DNA of 55,794 bases, from the NCBI GenBank assembly GCA_036677085.1, contig JAKFFI010000029.1:1-55794 (forward strand). The letters run 5' to 3'. This DNA is from JAGPUQ01 sp036677085 (lineage in GTDB: Bacteria > Pseudomonadota > Gammaproteobacteria > Pseudomonadales > Porticoccaceae). The notes under the pieces were generated by a model, which saw only the letters and a list, made by a program, of their open reading frames with translations, did no database searches and was not told the DNA's origin. The number at the start of each line of letters is the position of its first letter. Within the stretch, counting starts at the first letter, position 1. Below are positions 42,040-49,873 of the stretch, one piece after another. The translations under genes and the position numbers were made by a program.

Positions 42040-43045
42040 TCAGGGAGCTTAGCACCCGGTAGTCCGGGTCCGCCTGGGTGCCGTTCAGGTTTTCCACCAC
42101 CGGAACGCCCAGGGACAGCGCCAGGCCCCAGCCCGTCTTGTTCAGGTAGCGCACGCCGGGTGCCAGATAGACGATATTGCCGCCGGTATTTTCTTCGCGC
42201 TGGCCACGGATTTGCTCGCGCTCCCGATGTTCGCCATTGAGTTCCAGAATCAGATCCCAGGCGTGCGGCTGCGTCAGGTCGTAGGGGTTGGCCGGGCGCT
42301 CGCCACCGAGCCGGTAGGACGTCGCCAGGTTGTAGCTGAGCACATCCCCCAGGTCGGTGTGTTGGGCGCCGGTGGTGACCACGGAATAGAGCAGGCTGGC
42401 GTCGTAGGACAGAGCCCCGGACAGGTGGGTAGCCGCGACTCCGAGCAGGCCGTCGGTGGAGCCGGAGCCGGGCTGAAATCCGGTCTCCAGACGTTCGCCA
42501 TCGTGCTTGCGGCGAGTTTCGCCCGTGGGCAGCTTGACCCCGAACAGCGCGGCGAGGTGCGTTCGCTGGTCGGCGCTGCGCAGGAAACGGTATTCCCCGA
42601 ACAGGGTGAGATCGCCGAGTCCCTCGGGGTCGCCCAGGTCCAGGATCCGCTCCGGGTGCCCGTGGGCGCCGGCGCCGTGATCGAAGACGTGGTGATCCGC
42701 TTCCCTGACGTTCTGGCGCTGGATATAGGGCAGGCGCAGGCCCAGGGTCAGGTCGTCGGTAAGGCCGTAGCTGAGTCCCAGCGCCGTGGATCGCAGGGTG
42801 TCGACGCTGTGCCGCTCGCTATCGGCCAGTTGCGGATCGGCGATGCGCGAGAAATTGTTGTACTCCGAACGCAGGCCGGCGCTCCAGCGGCCTTGCGGCA
42901 GCGTGATGGCGGACTCCGTGTAGATCGGACTGCCGGCGCCGCCGCCGAGACCCACAGAGGCGTGATCGGCCCAGGCGCTCGCGGCAAGGTTCAAGGCGAG
43001 TACCGGGATACCGCACAGGCAACTGCGGCGCAAGAAAGTGGACAT
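42026..43045 (-). CDS. Outer-membrane beta-barrel/transporter-like protein with His-rich loop
   Basis: The 339-residue protein has a signal peptide (about residues 8-26, ending ASAWA/DHAS). It then shows alternating amphipathic strands typical of the phenol-degradation MetA-like transporter group: ITLPQGRWSAGLRSEYNNFSRI, LGLSYGLTDDLTLGLRLPY, LTLFGEYRFL, LFGVKLPTGETR and a final SSLNVAF with C-terminal Phe, as expected for a BAM substrate. A loop at 116-131 has five His (118, 119, 123, 128, 130), suggesting metal binding. ATG 43045 was chosen; the open frame continues upstream but there runs antisense through dinB. It is followed by, and overlaps, the BNR gene. Confidence 0.8.
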   Translation of the reverse strand: MSTFLRRSCLCGIPVLALNLAASAWADHASVGLGGGAGSPIYTESAITLPQGRWSAGLRSEYNNFSRIADPQLADSERHSVDTLRSTALGLSYGLTDDLTLGLRLPYIQRQNVREADHHVFDHGAGAHGHPERILDLGDPEGLGDLTLFGEYRFLRSADQRTHLAALFGVKLPTGETRRKHDGERLETGFQPGSGSTDGLLGVAATHLSGALSYDASLLYSVVTTGAQHTDLGDVLSYNLATSYRLGGERPANPYDLTQPHAWDLILELNGEHREREQIRGQREENTGGNIVYLAPGVRYLNKTGWGLALSLGVPVVENLNGTQADPDYRVLSSLNVAF

Positions 43046-43210
43046 GATCTTTCCCCTCTGGACGGCGATTGGCGACCGGCAAACTACCGGCCGCGACCCT
43101 CCCTGTCGATGCGACAAATTGTCGCACTCGGCACTCGGCACCCGAGTGCGGCGCAACTGTCCGCCGCGCACCGTGATTGTTCCTGCGGCCCCGCCCGCGA
43201 TAATGACGCC

Positions 43211-44329
43211 ATGGAATTGCCCGAATCGCGCAAGATCATTCACTGCGATTGCGACTGCTTCTATGCCGCCGTCGAAACTCGCGACGACCCCGGCCTCGCC
43301 GGTCGGCCGCTGGCGGTGGGCGGGCGGCCCGAGCGGCGCGGCGTGGTGGCGACCTGCAACTACGAGGCGCGCGCGTTCGGCATTCGTTCGGCGATGCCCA
43401 TGGCGCAGGCCTTGCGCCGCTGTCCCGGACTGGTGGTGCTGCCGCCGGATTTCACCCGCTATCGCCGGGCGGCGGAACAGATCCGTGAGATTTTTCTCGA
43501 CTACACGCCGCACGTCGAGCCGCTGTCGCTGGACGAAGCCTTTCTCGATGTCACCGGCGCGAGCGCCGGTGGTGGCAGCGCCATACGCATCGCCCGGGAA
43601 ATCCGCGCGCGGGTGCGCAGCGAAGTGCGCATCACGGTATCGGCGGGCGTCGCGCCCAACAAATTTCTCGCCAAGATCGCGAGCGAATGGCGCAAGCCGG
43701 ATGGCCTGTTCGTGATCACGCCGCAGCGGGTGGACGATTTTGTGCGCGCGCTGCCGGTGACGCGGCTGTTCGGGGTCGGCGCCGCCACCGCCAAAAAGCT
43801 GGCGGGACTCGGGGTCGAAACCTGCGCCGATCTGCGCAGCTTGCCGCAGCCGCTGCTGGCCGAACATTTCGGCGCCCTGGGACAGCGTCTGTACGAACTC
43901 TGCCGCGGCATCGATCTGCGTCCGGTGCTGGCGGACCGGCGTTCCAAATCCCTCAGTGTCGAGACCACTTACGCACAGGATCTGCCGGATCTCGCCGCCT
44001 GTCTGGCCGCCCTGGCCGAGCTTCACATCGAACTGGAGCGGCGTCTGGCGCGGCTCGATACGAGTTACCGCATCGAGCGTCATTTTCTGAAATTGCGTTT
44101 CGATGATTTCACCGCCACCACCATCGAACGTGCCCTGCCCGAGGGCACGGCGCTCACGGGCTACCGCCACCTGTGCGAAGAAGCCTGGGCGCGCCGCGCG
44201 CGACCCGTGCGGCTGCTGGGCCTGGGTGTGAGGCTGCGTGACAGCGCGGGTTCCGGGCCTGAGCAGCGCGATCTGTTTGCGGCCATTGCCGTCGGTACCG
44301 AACCTTCCGGTACAGGCCCAGGCGGTTGA
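43211..44329 (+). CDS. dinB: DNA polymerase IV (Y family)
   Basis: The 372-residue translesion polymerase has palm motifs RKIIHCDCDCFYAAVE (with the first catalytic Asp) and VEPLSLDEAFLDVTG (the SLDE catalytic pair). The steric-gate/fingers region VVATCNYEARAFGIRSAMPM, the thumb helix-hairpin-helix LPVTRLFGVGAATAKKLAGLGVETCADL and the little finger follow. HCDCDCFY replaces the more common HIDMDAFY but keeps both Asp residues. The C-terminus (AVGTEPSGTGPGG) does not show a strong beta-clamp QL..LF box; EQRDLF is a candidate. The gene is divergent from the barrel gene. Confidence 0.95.
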   Translation: MELPESRKIIHCDCDCFYAAVETRDDPGLAGRPLAVGGRPERRGVVATCNYEARAFGIRSAMPMAQALRRCPGLVVLPPDFTRYRRAAEQIREIFLDYTPHVEPLSLDEAFLDVTGASAGGGSAIRIAREIRARVRSEVRITVSAGVAPNKFLAKIASEWRKPDGLFVITPQRVDDFVRALPVTRLFGVGAATAKKLAGLGVETCADLRSLPQPLLAEHFGALGQRLYELCRGIDLRPVLADRRSKSLSVETTYAQDLPDLAACLAALAELHIELERRLARLDTSYRIERHFLKLRFDDFTATTIERALPEGTALTGYRHLCEEAWARRARPVRLLGLGVRLRDSAGSGPEQRDLFAAIAVGTEPSGTGPGG

Positions 44330-44464
44330 GCACCCGGTAGCGCAGGTCGTGGGGCTTGCCAGTACCGGCCGCGGCGGATTCGATGACGTCGGGAGCAAAC
44401 GCTCGTGTTCGCGGGGAGCCGTCTGTACACTGCATGGGAGACCCAATCCACTGCGCCCGCCACC

Positions 44465-45391
44465 TTGAACACGACTCCCTCACCGACCTACGATCTCACG
44501 GCGCGCGTGGGCTGCGCGCTCAACTACGAGGTCACGGGCACGGCCTCGCTCCTCCTGAATCTGCAGCCGCTCCCGGAGCGCAACCACGCCGTCGTCTTCC
44601 AGGCGCTGACACTCGGCGACAACCTGCCTGCACACGAGTTCACAGACAGCCACGGCAACCGCGTCTGGCAGGTGAAACTCGCCCCCGGCCTCAACTCCAT
44701 CCGGCACGACGCGATCGTCGCCCTCTCGTCGCAGCCCGACAACGCCGGACTGCCCGCCGTCATGCCGGCCCCGCCCGATGAACTCGCGCCCGCGATCCTG
44801 CGCTACACGCTGCCCAGCCGCTACTGCGACTCCGACAAGCTCACCAACTTTGCGTGGGAAAAGTTTGGCAGCGTCGAACACGGTCTCCCGCGCGTCGACG
44901 CGATCAGCCGATGGATCCACGACAACATCGAGTATCGCTACATGTCCGGCCGGCCCGACTTCTCGGCGTGCGACGTGTTGCAGCGCGGCTACGGCGTGTG
45001 CCGCGACTTCGCGCACCTCGCGATCGCGCTCAACCGCACGTTCAACCTGCCCGCGCGCTACGTCACGGGCCACCTGCCCGACATCGGCTTTCCGGATCCG
45101 GAGGGTCACATGGATTTCCACGCCTATGCCGAGGTCTACATCGGCGGGTACTGGTTCACGACCGACGCGCGCTTTCACGTGCCGCGCATTGGGCGGATCA
45201 AGATCTCGTGCGGTCAGGACGCGGTGGACGGCGCGTTCTCGACGATCTTCGGCGGCGCGACGCTCACGTATTTCCAGGTCTGGGCGTATCAAGTCCCGCG
45301 TGGCGCGGTTAGCGTGGGCGACCCGCTCGATTTCTCGAAGCGGCTCGACAACCAGACCCGTGTCGTCACCGAGGCGCCGTATGCGGTGTGA
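44465..45391 (+). CDS. Transglutaminase-like cysteine protease family protein
   Basis: About 308 residues from TTG 44465; GTG 44405 is an alternative start 20 codons upstream. The N-terminal beta domain (YDLTARVGCALNYEVTGTASLLLNLQP) is followed by a transglutaminase core with the triad C179 (RGYGVCRDFAHLAIAL), H219 (MDFHAYAEVYIGG) and D234 (FTTDARFHV). Bacterial members are usually proteases or peptide-processing enzymes rather than crosslinkers. Neither start has a good ribosome-binding site. Codon use looks different from its neighbours (many CTC, CTG, TCG and ATC codons and few GCC/GGC runs), and it lies between dinB and a decayed transposon, so it may be imported. Confidence 0.88.
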   Translation: MNTTPSPTYDLTARVGCALNYEVTGTASLLLNLQPLPERNHAVVFQALTLGDNLPAHEFTDSHGNRVWQVKLAPGLNSIRHDAIVALSSQPDNAGLPAVMPAPPDELAPAILRYTLPSRYCDSDKLTNFAWEKFGSVEHGLPRVDAISRWIHDNIEYRYMSGRPDFSACDVLQRGYGVCRDFAHLAIALNRTFNLPARYVTGHLPDIGFPDPEGHMDFHAYAEVYIGGYWFTTDARFHVPRIGRIKISCGQDAVDGAFSTIFGGATLTYFQVWAYQVPRGAVSVGDPLDFSKRLDNQTRVVTEAPYAV

Positions 45392-45515
45392 GCAGGGGAT
45401 CAGCCTGTATCCGAAGAGGGTGCCCACCGAAGACACGGAACGCGCGGAAGATTCGCCACGAAACATCCTCCGTCGCTCTTCAAGCTATGGAGGGCACAGC
45501 AAAGCGCGGCAGGAT

Positions 45516-45540
45516 CAGGTCTAGAATTCAGGCAAATCAG
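45516..45540. repeat. 3'-side flank of the RAYT remnant
   Basis: AGGTCTAGAATTCAGGC lies just beyond the RAYT stop. A near-identical GGTCTGGAATTTAGGC flanks the second RAYT remnant at 50601. Its core GGTCTAGAA is the reverse complement of TTCTAGACC in the other-side flank at 49391-49399, so the two sides look like imperfect terminal inverted repeats of the element. Confidence 0.5.
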
Positions 45541-45972
45541 TCACATCCTCCCCTTCGTTTGCCGCACCACTTTCGCCACCGTGGTGAAGTGCACGCCAAA
45601 GTGCGCGCCGATCACCATGTATCGCGTCAGTTCCAACAGGTAACTGTCTCGATCCACAAGAATGGCCTTGTACCGCCCCTGGAACAGGTGCCCCACCCGT
45701 CGATGCCGGCGATTGCTGGATTGCGTGTACACCCCGTTCAACTGACGCATACCCTTGGACAGATTGCCGTCCGGCGTCTCCACCACCAGGTGATAATGGT
45801 TGTCCATCAGGCACCACGCATGACACACCCAGTCGAAATCCCCGCCACTCGACCCGGCACCTTCGGAAAGCACTCCCGGTCGGCGTCATCCTCATAAATG
45901 GGCTCGCGGCGATCGCCGCGCGAGGTCACATGGTGGAGCGCCGGCAAATTCGATGCGGATGGGACGAGCCAT
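45541..45972 (-). pseudogene. RAYT-type (Y1, REP-associated tyrosine) transposase, broken
   Basis: The minus strand begins with ATG at 45972 (MARPIRIEFAGA). It shifts frame to HHVTSRGDRREPIYEDDADRECF, then shifts again to FDWVCHAWCLMDNHYHLVVETPDGNLSKGMRQLNGVYTQSSNRRHRRVGHLFQGRYKAILVDRDSYLLELTRYMV. The HUH motif HYH and the Tyr-bearing helix of Y1 transposases are recognisable. The text then jumps directly to IGAHFGVHFTTVAKVVRQ, which is normally the C-terminal helix-turn-helix some 100 residues later. So it carries at least two frameshifts plus an internal deletion. It cannot make a working protein. Confidence 0.88.
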
Positions 45973-45994
45973 CTCGGAAGGCTGCCGGAGCACC

Positions 45995-46037
45995 GTATAA
46001 ACTCCAGGCCCGACCCCATGTTTGCATGTTTGACCCT
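45995..46037. repeat. 5'-side flank of the RAYT remnant
   Basis: GTATAAACTCCAGGCC, then GACCCCATGTTTGC and ATGTTTGACCC, precedes the RAYT start (which reads leftward). A related block, GTATAAGTTCTAGACC then CCATGTTCC and TTTGACCCCATG, occurs at 49385-49430. This repeated GTATAA..TC.AG..CC..CCATGTT..TTGACCC pattern marks the upstream end of these elements. The stop codon of the HAD gene (46036-46038) lies at its edge. Confidence 0.55.
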
Positions 46038-46806
46038 AGAGGGCGCCAGTATCAAGGCCCAGGTGCGACACGGCTGCGGCGATGTCATCCACCACTTCGC
46101 CGCCGCTTGCGAGCCGTGTCTCGTCCCCTGGTCGGTACTTGCCGGTCCGCACCAGAATGCCGCGCAGACCCGCGGCAAGCGCGCCGTTGACATCGGCTTC
46201 GACGTCATCGCCGATCATGACCGCTTCTGCCGGGATGCAGCCGAGCGGGCGCAGCGCAGCCGCGAACAGGGCTGGTGCCGGTTTGCCCAGCAGTTCGGCG
46301 CTGACTCCGGCGGCATATTCCAAGGCCGCCACGAACGGTCCGGCGTCCAGCGACAGTCCGTCCGTTTCCTTGAAATAGCGGTTGCGACCCAGCGCCAGCA
46401 GCGGCGCGCCGGCCTGCAGCAGTCGAAACGCCTGATTGAGGCCGGCATAGCTGAAGTGATCCCCGGCATCGCCCACCACCACGGCGTTCGGTTCGTGCAG
46501 GTCCAGGCCGTCGAAGTCCGGGGCCAGGCCCGGATGGATCAGCAGCAGCGGGCGCAGGCTCCGTTCGAGCAGCAACGCGCGGGCGGCGCTGGCCGGGGTC
46601 AGCAGTTCGTCTGTTGCAACCGCAAGGCCCAGCCGCGACAGTTCCTGCAGCAGCGCGGCGCGACTCTGGCGCGTGGTGTTGGTGACGAAACGCAGCGCCA
46701 GGCCGCTGGCGCGCAGCCGGGCCAGGGCGTCCTGCGCGCCGGGTAGCAGGCGCGTGCCCTCGTAGAACACGCCGCCCAGGTCCAGCAGTACGGTACGCAG
46801 CTTCAT
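46036..46806 (-). CDS. LHPP-like HAD phosphatase (HAD subclass IIA)
   Basis: The 256-residue protein starts at ATG 46806. HAD motif I is VLLDLGGVFYEG, with nucleophile D9 but Gly where most HADs have the second Asp, as in the LHPP/HDHD2 group (Ser or Gly at that site). Motif II is FVTNTTRQSR. The IIA cap includes GDAGDHFSYAGLNQAF and ALGRNRYFKETDGLSLDAGPFVAALEYAAG. Motif III/IV is GKPAPALFAAALRPLG and VMIGDDVEADVNGALAAGLRGILVRTGKYRPGDE. Human LHPP hydrolyses phospholysine, phosphohistidine and pyrophosphate; the substrate here is unknown. The stop codon falls at the junction with RAYT flanking DNA. Confidence 0.9.
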   Translation of the reverse strand: MKLRTVLLDLGGVFYEGTRLLPGAQDALARLRASGLALRFVTNTTRQSRAALLQELSRLGLAVATDELLTPASAARALLLERSLRPLLLIHPGLAPDFDGLDLHEPNAVVVGDAGDHFSYAGLNQAFRLLQAGAPLLALGRNRYFKETDGLSLDAGPFVAALEYAAGVSAELLGKPAPALFAAALRPLGCIPAEAVMIGDDVEADVNGALAAGLRGILVRTGKYRPGDETRLASGGEVVDDIAAAVSHLGLDTGAL

Positions 46807-46930
46807 CACGCAGGCCTCCGGCCAGCCCGGCTGGCGGCGCGGGTTCCGCCCGCTGCGGCCTCCTCGTTCCCGGCTCGATTCTAGTGGCGGTGGCCCCAGT
46901 CGTGTGTTGTACGGGCGGGCGCCGTTGCGT

Positions 46931-47686
46931 TTACCCGCCCAATGTTTTGTCACGCATCAGCAGATTCAGGAAGTCACCCGGTACCGGGAAGACGATGGTG
47001 TTGGTTTTGTCGCCGGCGATACCGGCCAGGGTCTGCAGGTAGCGCAACTGCATGGCCTGCGGCTTGCCGGCGAGTACTTCCGCCGCAGCCAGCAGTTTCT
47101 CGGAGGCCTGCAGCTCGCCTTCGGCGTGAATCACCTTGGCGCGCCGCTCGCGTTCGGCCTCTGCCTGCTTGGCGATGGCGCGCACCATGGACTCGTCGAT
47201 GTCCACGTGCTTGATCTCGACGTTGGAGACCTTGATGCCCCAGGCGTCGGTCTGGGCGTCCAGGGCCTGCTGAATGTCCGCGTTGAGGGTTTCCCTCTCG
47301 GCCAGCATCTCATCCAGTTCGTGCTTGCCCAGCACCGCGCGCAGGGTGGTCTGCGCCAGCTGGCTGGTGGCGTTCATGAAATCTTGCACCTGCAGGATGG
47401 ACTTGGCCGGGTCGACGACGCGGAAGTACACCACCGCGTTCACTTTCACCGATACGTTGTCGCGCGAGATCACGTCCTGGCTGGGCACGTCGAATACCAC
47501 CGTGCGCAGGTCCACCCGGACCATCTTCTGCACGCCGGGGATGATGATGATCAGGCCCGGTCCCTTCACCCTCCAGAAGCGCCCGAGCATGAACACGATG
47601 CCGCGCTCGTATTCGCGCAGGATGCGAAAGCTGGAAGCCACCAGCGCCAATATCAACAGAGCCGTCAGGCTGCCGAATTCAAGCAT
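46931..47686 (-). CDS. Slipin (stomatin-like SPFH/band-7 protein)
   Basis: The 251-residue protein has one N-terminal membrane segment (about residues 5-20) and an SPFH domain: FRILREYERGIVFMLGRFWRVKGPGLIIIIPGVQKMVRVDLRTVVFDVPSQDVISRDNVSVKVNAVVYFRVVDP. A coiled-coil rich in Ala/Glu (AIAKQAEAERERRAKVIHAEGELQASEKLLAAAEVLAG) and a conserved tail QLRYLQTLAGIAGDKTNTIVFPVP follow. It forms oligomeric membrane scaffolds. It overlaps the upstream NfeD gene by 8 nt, and the NfeD-slipin pair is widely conserved, the NfeD protease acting on slipin. Confidence 0.95.
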   Translation of the reverse strand: MLEFGSLTALLILALVASSFRILREYERGIVFMLGRFWRVKGPGLIIIIPGVQKMVRVDLRTVVFDVPSQDVISRDNVSVKVNAVVYFRVVDPAKSILQVQDFMNATSQLAQTTLRAVLGKHELDEMLAERETLNADIQQALDAQTDAWGIKVSNVEIKHVDIDESMVRAIAKQAEAERERRAKVIHAEGELQASEKLLAAAEVLAGKPQAMQLRYLQTLAGIAGDKTNTIVFPVPGDFLNLLMRDKTLGG

Positions 47687-49127
47687 GGTCGTTCTCCTTT
47701 CTCGTTGCGGTGATCGGTTCCACTTCCAGGGTCAGGCCGTGTCGCGCCGTGACCCGCAGGCGCGTGCCACGCGCCAGTGGCAGCGGGCTTCGCACCCGCC
47801 ACAGCTCGCCGTGCACGCGCGCCCAGCCCTCGACGCTGATGTCTTCCAACGCCTCGCCCTCGCTACCCAGTAGTTCCTCGCTGCCTGTGAGCACCGGCTG
47901 CCGACGCGCGGTCAGCGCCATGCTGCCGACGGCGAAGCTGAGCATGGCACTGACGACCGCCAGCGGCGCGATCAGCGCCCAGGAGATGCCATAACCGGGC
48001 AGATCGGTATCGATCAGCATCACCGAACCGAGTACGAAGGCGATGATGCCACCCAGGCCGAGCGCACCGAAGCTCGCCACGAAGGCCTCGGCCGCCATCA
48101 GCCCGAGACCCAGCAGGATGAGCCCCAGCCCCACGTAGCTGACGGGCATCAGTTGCAGTGCGAACAGCGCCAGCAGCAGGCAGATGCCGCCGACTACACC
48201 GGGGAACAGCATGCCGGGGTTGGCGAATTCGTAGATCAGCCCGTACAGACCCAGCAGCATCAGGATGTACGCAATGCTGGGGTCGCCGATGACCGCCAGC
48301 AGCCGGCTACGCCAGTCGGGCATGACGCGCTGCACCTCGGCATGGGTGGTATTCAGCCGGAGCGTCTGGCCGTTCATGTCGATATCGCGGCCATCGAGCT
48401 GCTTCAGCAGGTCGTCGAGGTCGGTCGCCACCACGTCGATCACCTTCAACGCCAGCGCCTCGGAGGCGGGCAGACTTACCGCTTCGCGTACCGCCCGCTC
48501 GGCCCATTCCACGTTGCGGCCGCGTAATTCGGCCAGGCCGCGGATGTAGGCCGCGGCGTCGTGCACCGCCTTGCGTGTCTTGGCGTCGCCCGGCGGGCTA
48601 TCGGCGGGTTTGCTGGCACCGGGCTTGTCCGGCGGGGCAGGTTTGTCAGCGCCCGGTGCCAGTTCGACCGGTGTTGCCGCACCCAGATTGGTCGCCGGCG
48701 CCATCGCTGCGACATGGCTGGCATACAGAATGTAGGTGCCGGCGCTGGCGGCACGGGCCCCTTTGGGCGAGACGTAAGTCGCGACCGGAACCGGCGAGGC
48801 CAGGATTGCCTTGATGATGTGGCGCATCGAGGTATCCAGGCCACCGGGCGTGTCCAGTTCGATCACCACCAGAGCGGCGCCTTCCGCCGCTGCCCGGGTG
48901 ATGCCGCGCTGCAGATAGTCGGCGCTGGCCGGGCCGATGGCCCCTGAAACAGTCAGCACCTGCACCGTCGCGGCCCGCACGGGCAGGGCCAGCATCAGCC
49001 CCAGCAACAACAGCAGAAGGGGCAGGCGATGCACCCGGTTGGTTGCACCGGCGTGCGCTGTGCCGGTGGCGCAGGTCGGCCGCAGTCGCGACCCCTTCGC
49101 AGTGCATGAAAACCACGCTGTCATCAT
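47679..49127 (-). CDS. NfeD-type membrane serine protease (long form)
   Basis: About 482 residues from ATG 49127. The mature part starts after LPLLLLLLGLMLALPVRAA, so a GTG at 49034, nearer the signal peptide, may be the true start. The ClpP/SppA-like protease domain reads VQVLTVSGAIGPASADYLQRGITRAAAEGAALVVIELDTPGG with the Ser nucleophile in ARAASAGTYI and the LGAATPVEL stretch. Four to five transmembrane helices follow, then a C-terminal OB-fold NfeD domain (LLGSEGEALEDISVEGWARVHGELWRVRS). Family members cleave the C-terminus of stomatin partners; the slipin gene follows with an 8-nt overlap. Confidence 0.92.
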   Translation of the reverse strand: MMTAWFSCTAKGSRLRPTCATGTAHAGATNRVHRLPLLLLLLGLMLALPVRAATVQVLTVSGAIGPASADYLQRGITRAAAEGAALVVIELDTPGGLDTSMRHIIKAILASPVPVATYVSPKGARAASAGTYILYASHVAAMAPATNLGAATPVELAPGADKPAPPDKPGASKPADSPPGDAKTRKAVHDAAAYIRGLAELRGRNVEWAERAVREAVSLPASEALALKVIDVVATDLDDLLKQLDGRDIDMNGQTLRLNTTHAEVQRVMPDWRSRLLAVIGDPSIAYILMLLGLYGLIYEFANPGMLFPGVVGGICLLLALFALQLMPVSYVGLGLILLGLGLMAAEAFVASFGALGLGGIIAFVLGSVMLIDTDLPGYGISWALIAPLAVVSAMLSFAVGSMALTARRQPVLTGSEELLGSEGEALEDISVEGWARVHGELWRVRSPLPLARGTRLRVTARHGLTLEVEPITATRKENDHA

Positions 49128-49384
49128 GGCCAACCGCCAGCGGAAGAAAAACATTCGCGAGCCTGCGTACCCTTGCGGGGATCTTTCGACGTTCTTCACC
49201 AGGCTCCAGAGGCATGATGCCTCAAGTGTAGAAAGTATAAACCCCACTTTTTCCTGAGAAACCACACTGACCACCCCGAACCAACCCGGCTATTTCTTCG
49301 CCGTCGGTGGTAGTCAATCTCAGCTCGTGCGGTGACTCAACCCGAGACATGGACTGGATTTCGGCCCAGTGATCCGCACAGGCT

Positions 49385-49430
49385 GTATAAGTTCTAGACC
49401 CCATGTTCCTTTGACCCCATGTTCTTTCGC
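49385..49430. repeat. Orphan RAYT-type flank
   Basis: This block repeats the 5'-side flank seen at 45995-46037 (GTATAA..TC.AG..CCCCATGTT..TTGACCC pattern) in the same orientation, with no transposase next to it. It sits between the NfeD gene and the PLDc_N gene. It is either a stand-alone REP-like repeat or a solo end left by deletion. Confidence 0.5.
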
Positions 49431-49520
49431 CGGCGCACATCCGATGGAACTTACTGCGCGCGGCGGCCCCCAACAACGGGAGCAGCGCAGATTTTTCGGA
49501 CAACCATTGGGACAACGTTT

Positions 49521-49703
49521 ATGGGAATCGAGGTAGGGGGCTTTTTCGGTTTGTTGATCTTGATCGCCGATGTCTGGGCAATCGTCAAAACCATCGGCAG
49601 CTCCGCAAGTACAACAGCGAAAGTGGTGTGGGTCGTGCTGATACTGGTACTGCCGGTGCTCGGCCTGATCCTGTGGCTGCTGATGGGCCCGAAAGCACCG
49701 TGA
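49521..49703 (+). CDS. PLDc_N-type small membrane protein
   Basis: The 60-residue protein starts at ATG 49521 (MGIEVGGFFGLLILIADVWAIVKTIGSSASTTAKVVWVVLILVLPVLGLILWLLMGPKAP). It has two transmembrane helices with the pattern I.DVWAI..I..S.....K.VWV..I...P..G.I.W...GP. This is the isolated N-terminal domain of phospholipase D/cardiolipin synthases (PLDc_N), common as a stand-alone mini-protein. No catalytic HKD motif is present. The open frame extends upstream into repeat DNA but that part looks non-coding. Function unknown. Confidence 0.8.
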   Translation: MGIEVGGFFGLLILIADVWAIVKTIGSSASTTAKVVWVVLILVLPVLGLILWLLMGPKAP

Positions 49704-49873
49704 GTCGATTTCTGCTCTGACATTATTGCTGCCGATGATTGCTGCCGATGGCGGCGCTGGCGCATGGCTGATCGAACAGTCTTCTTCGCGATCCAGCGCT
49801 TGTGTATCCGAACCCACTGCGCCTTGGCCAGCGAAAGGCGCGAGAAAGTTCGTCAACTGAGAGGAGATCCAAA

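Noticed and set aside
43046..44446. Upstream extension of the beta-barrel frame to 806 codons
   Set aside because: The extra part is antisense to dinB. A signal peptide starts cleanly at ATG 43045.
49725..49750. Tandem 13-bp duplication (ATTGCTGCCGATG twice) before the SOD gene
   Set aside because: Only two copies, non-coding, more than 120 bp from the start codon; most likely a chance slippage event.
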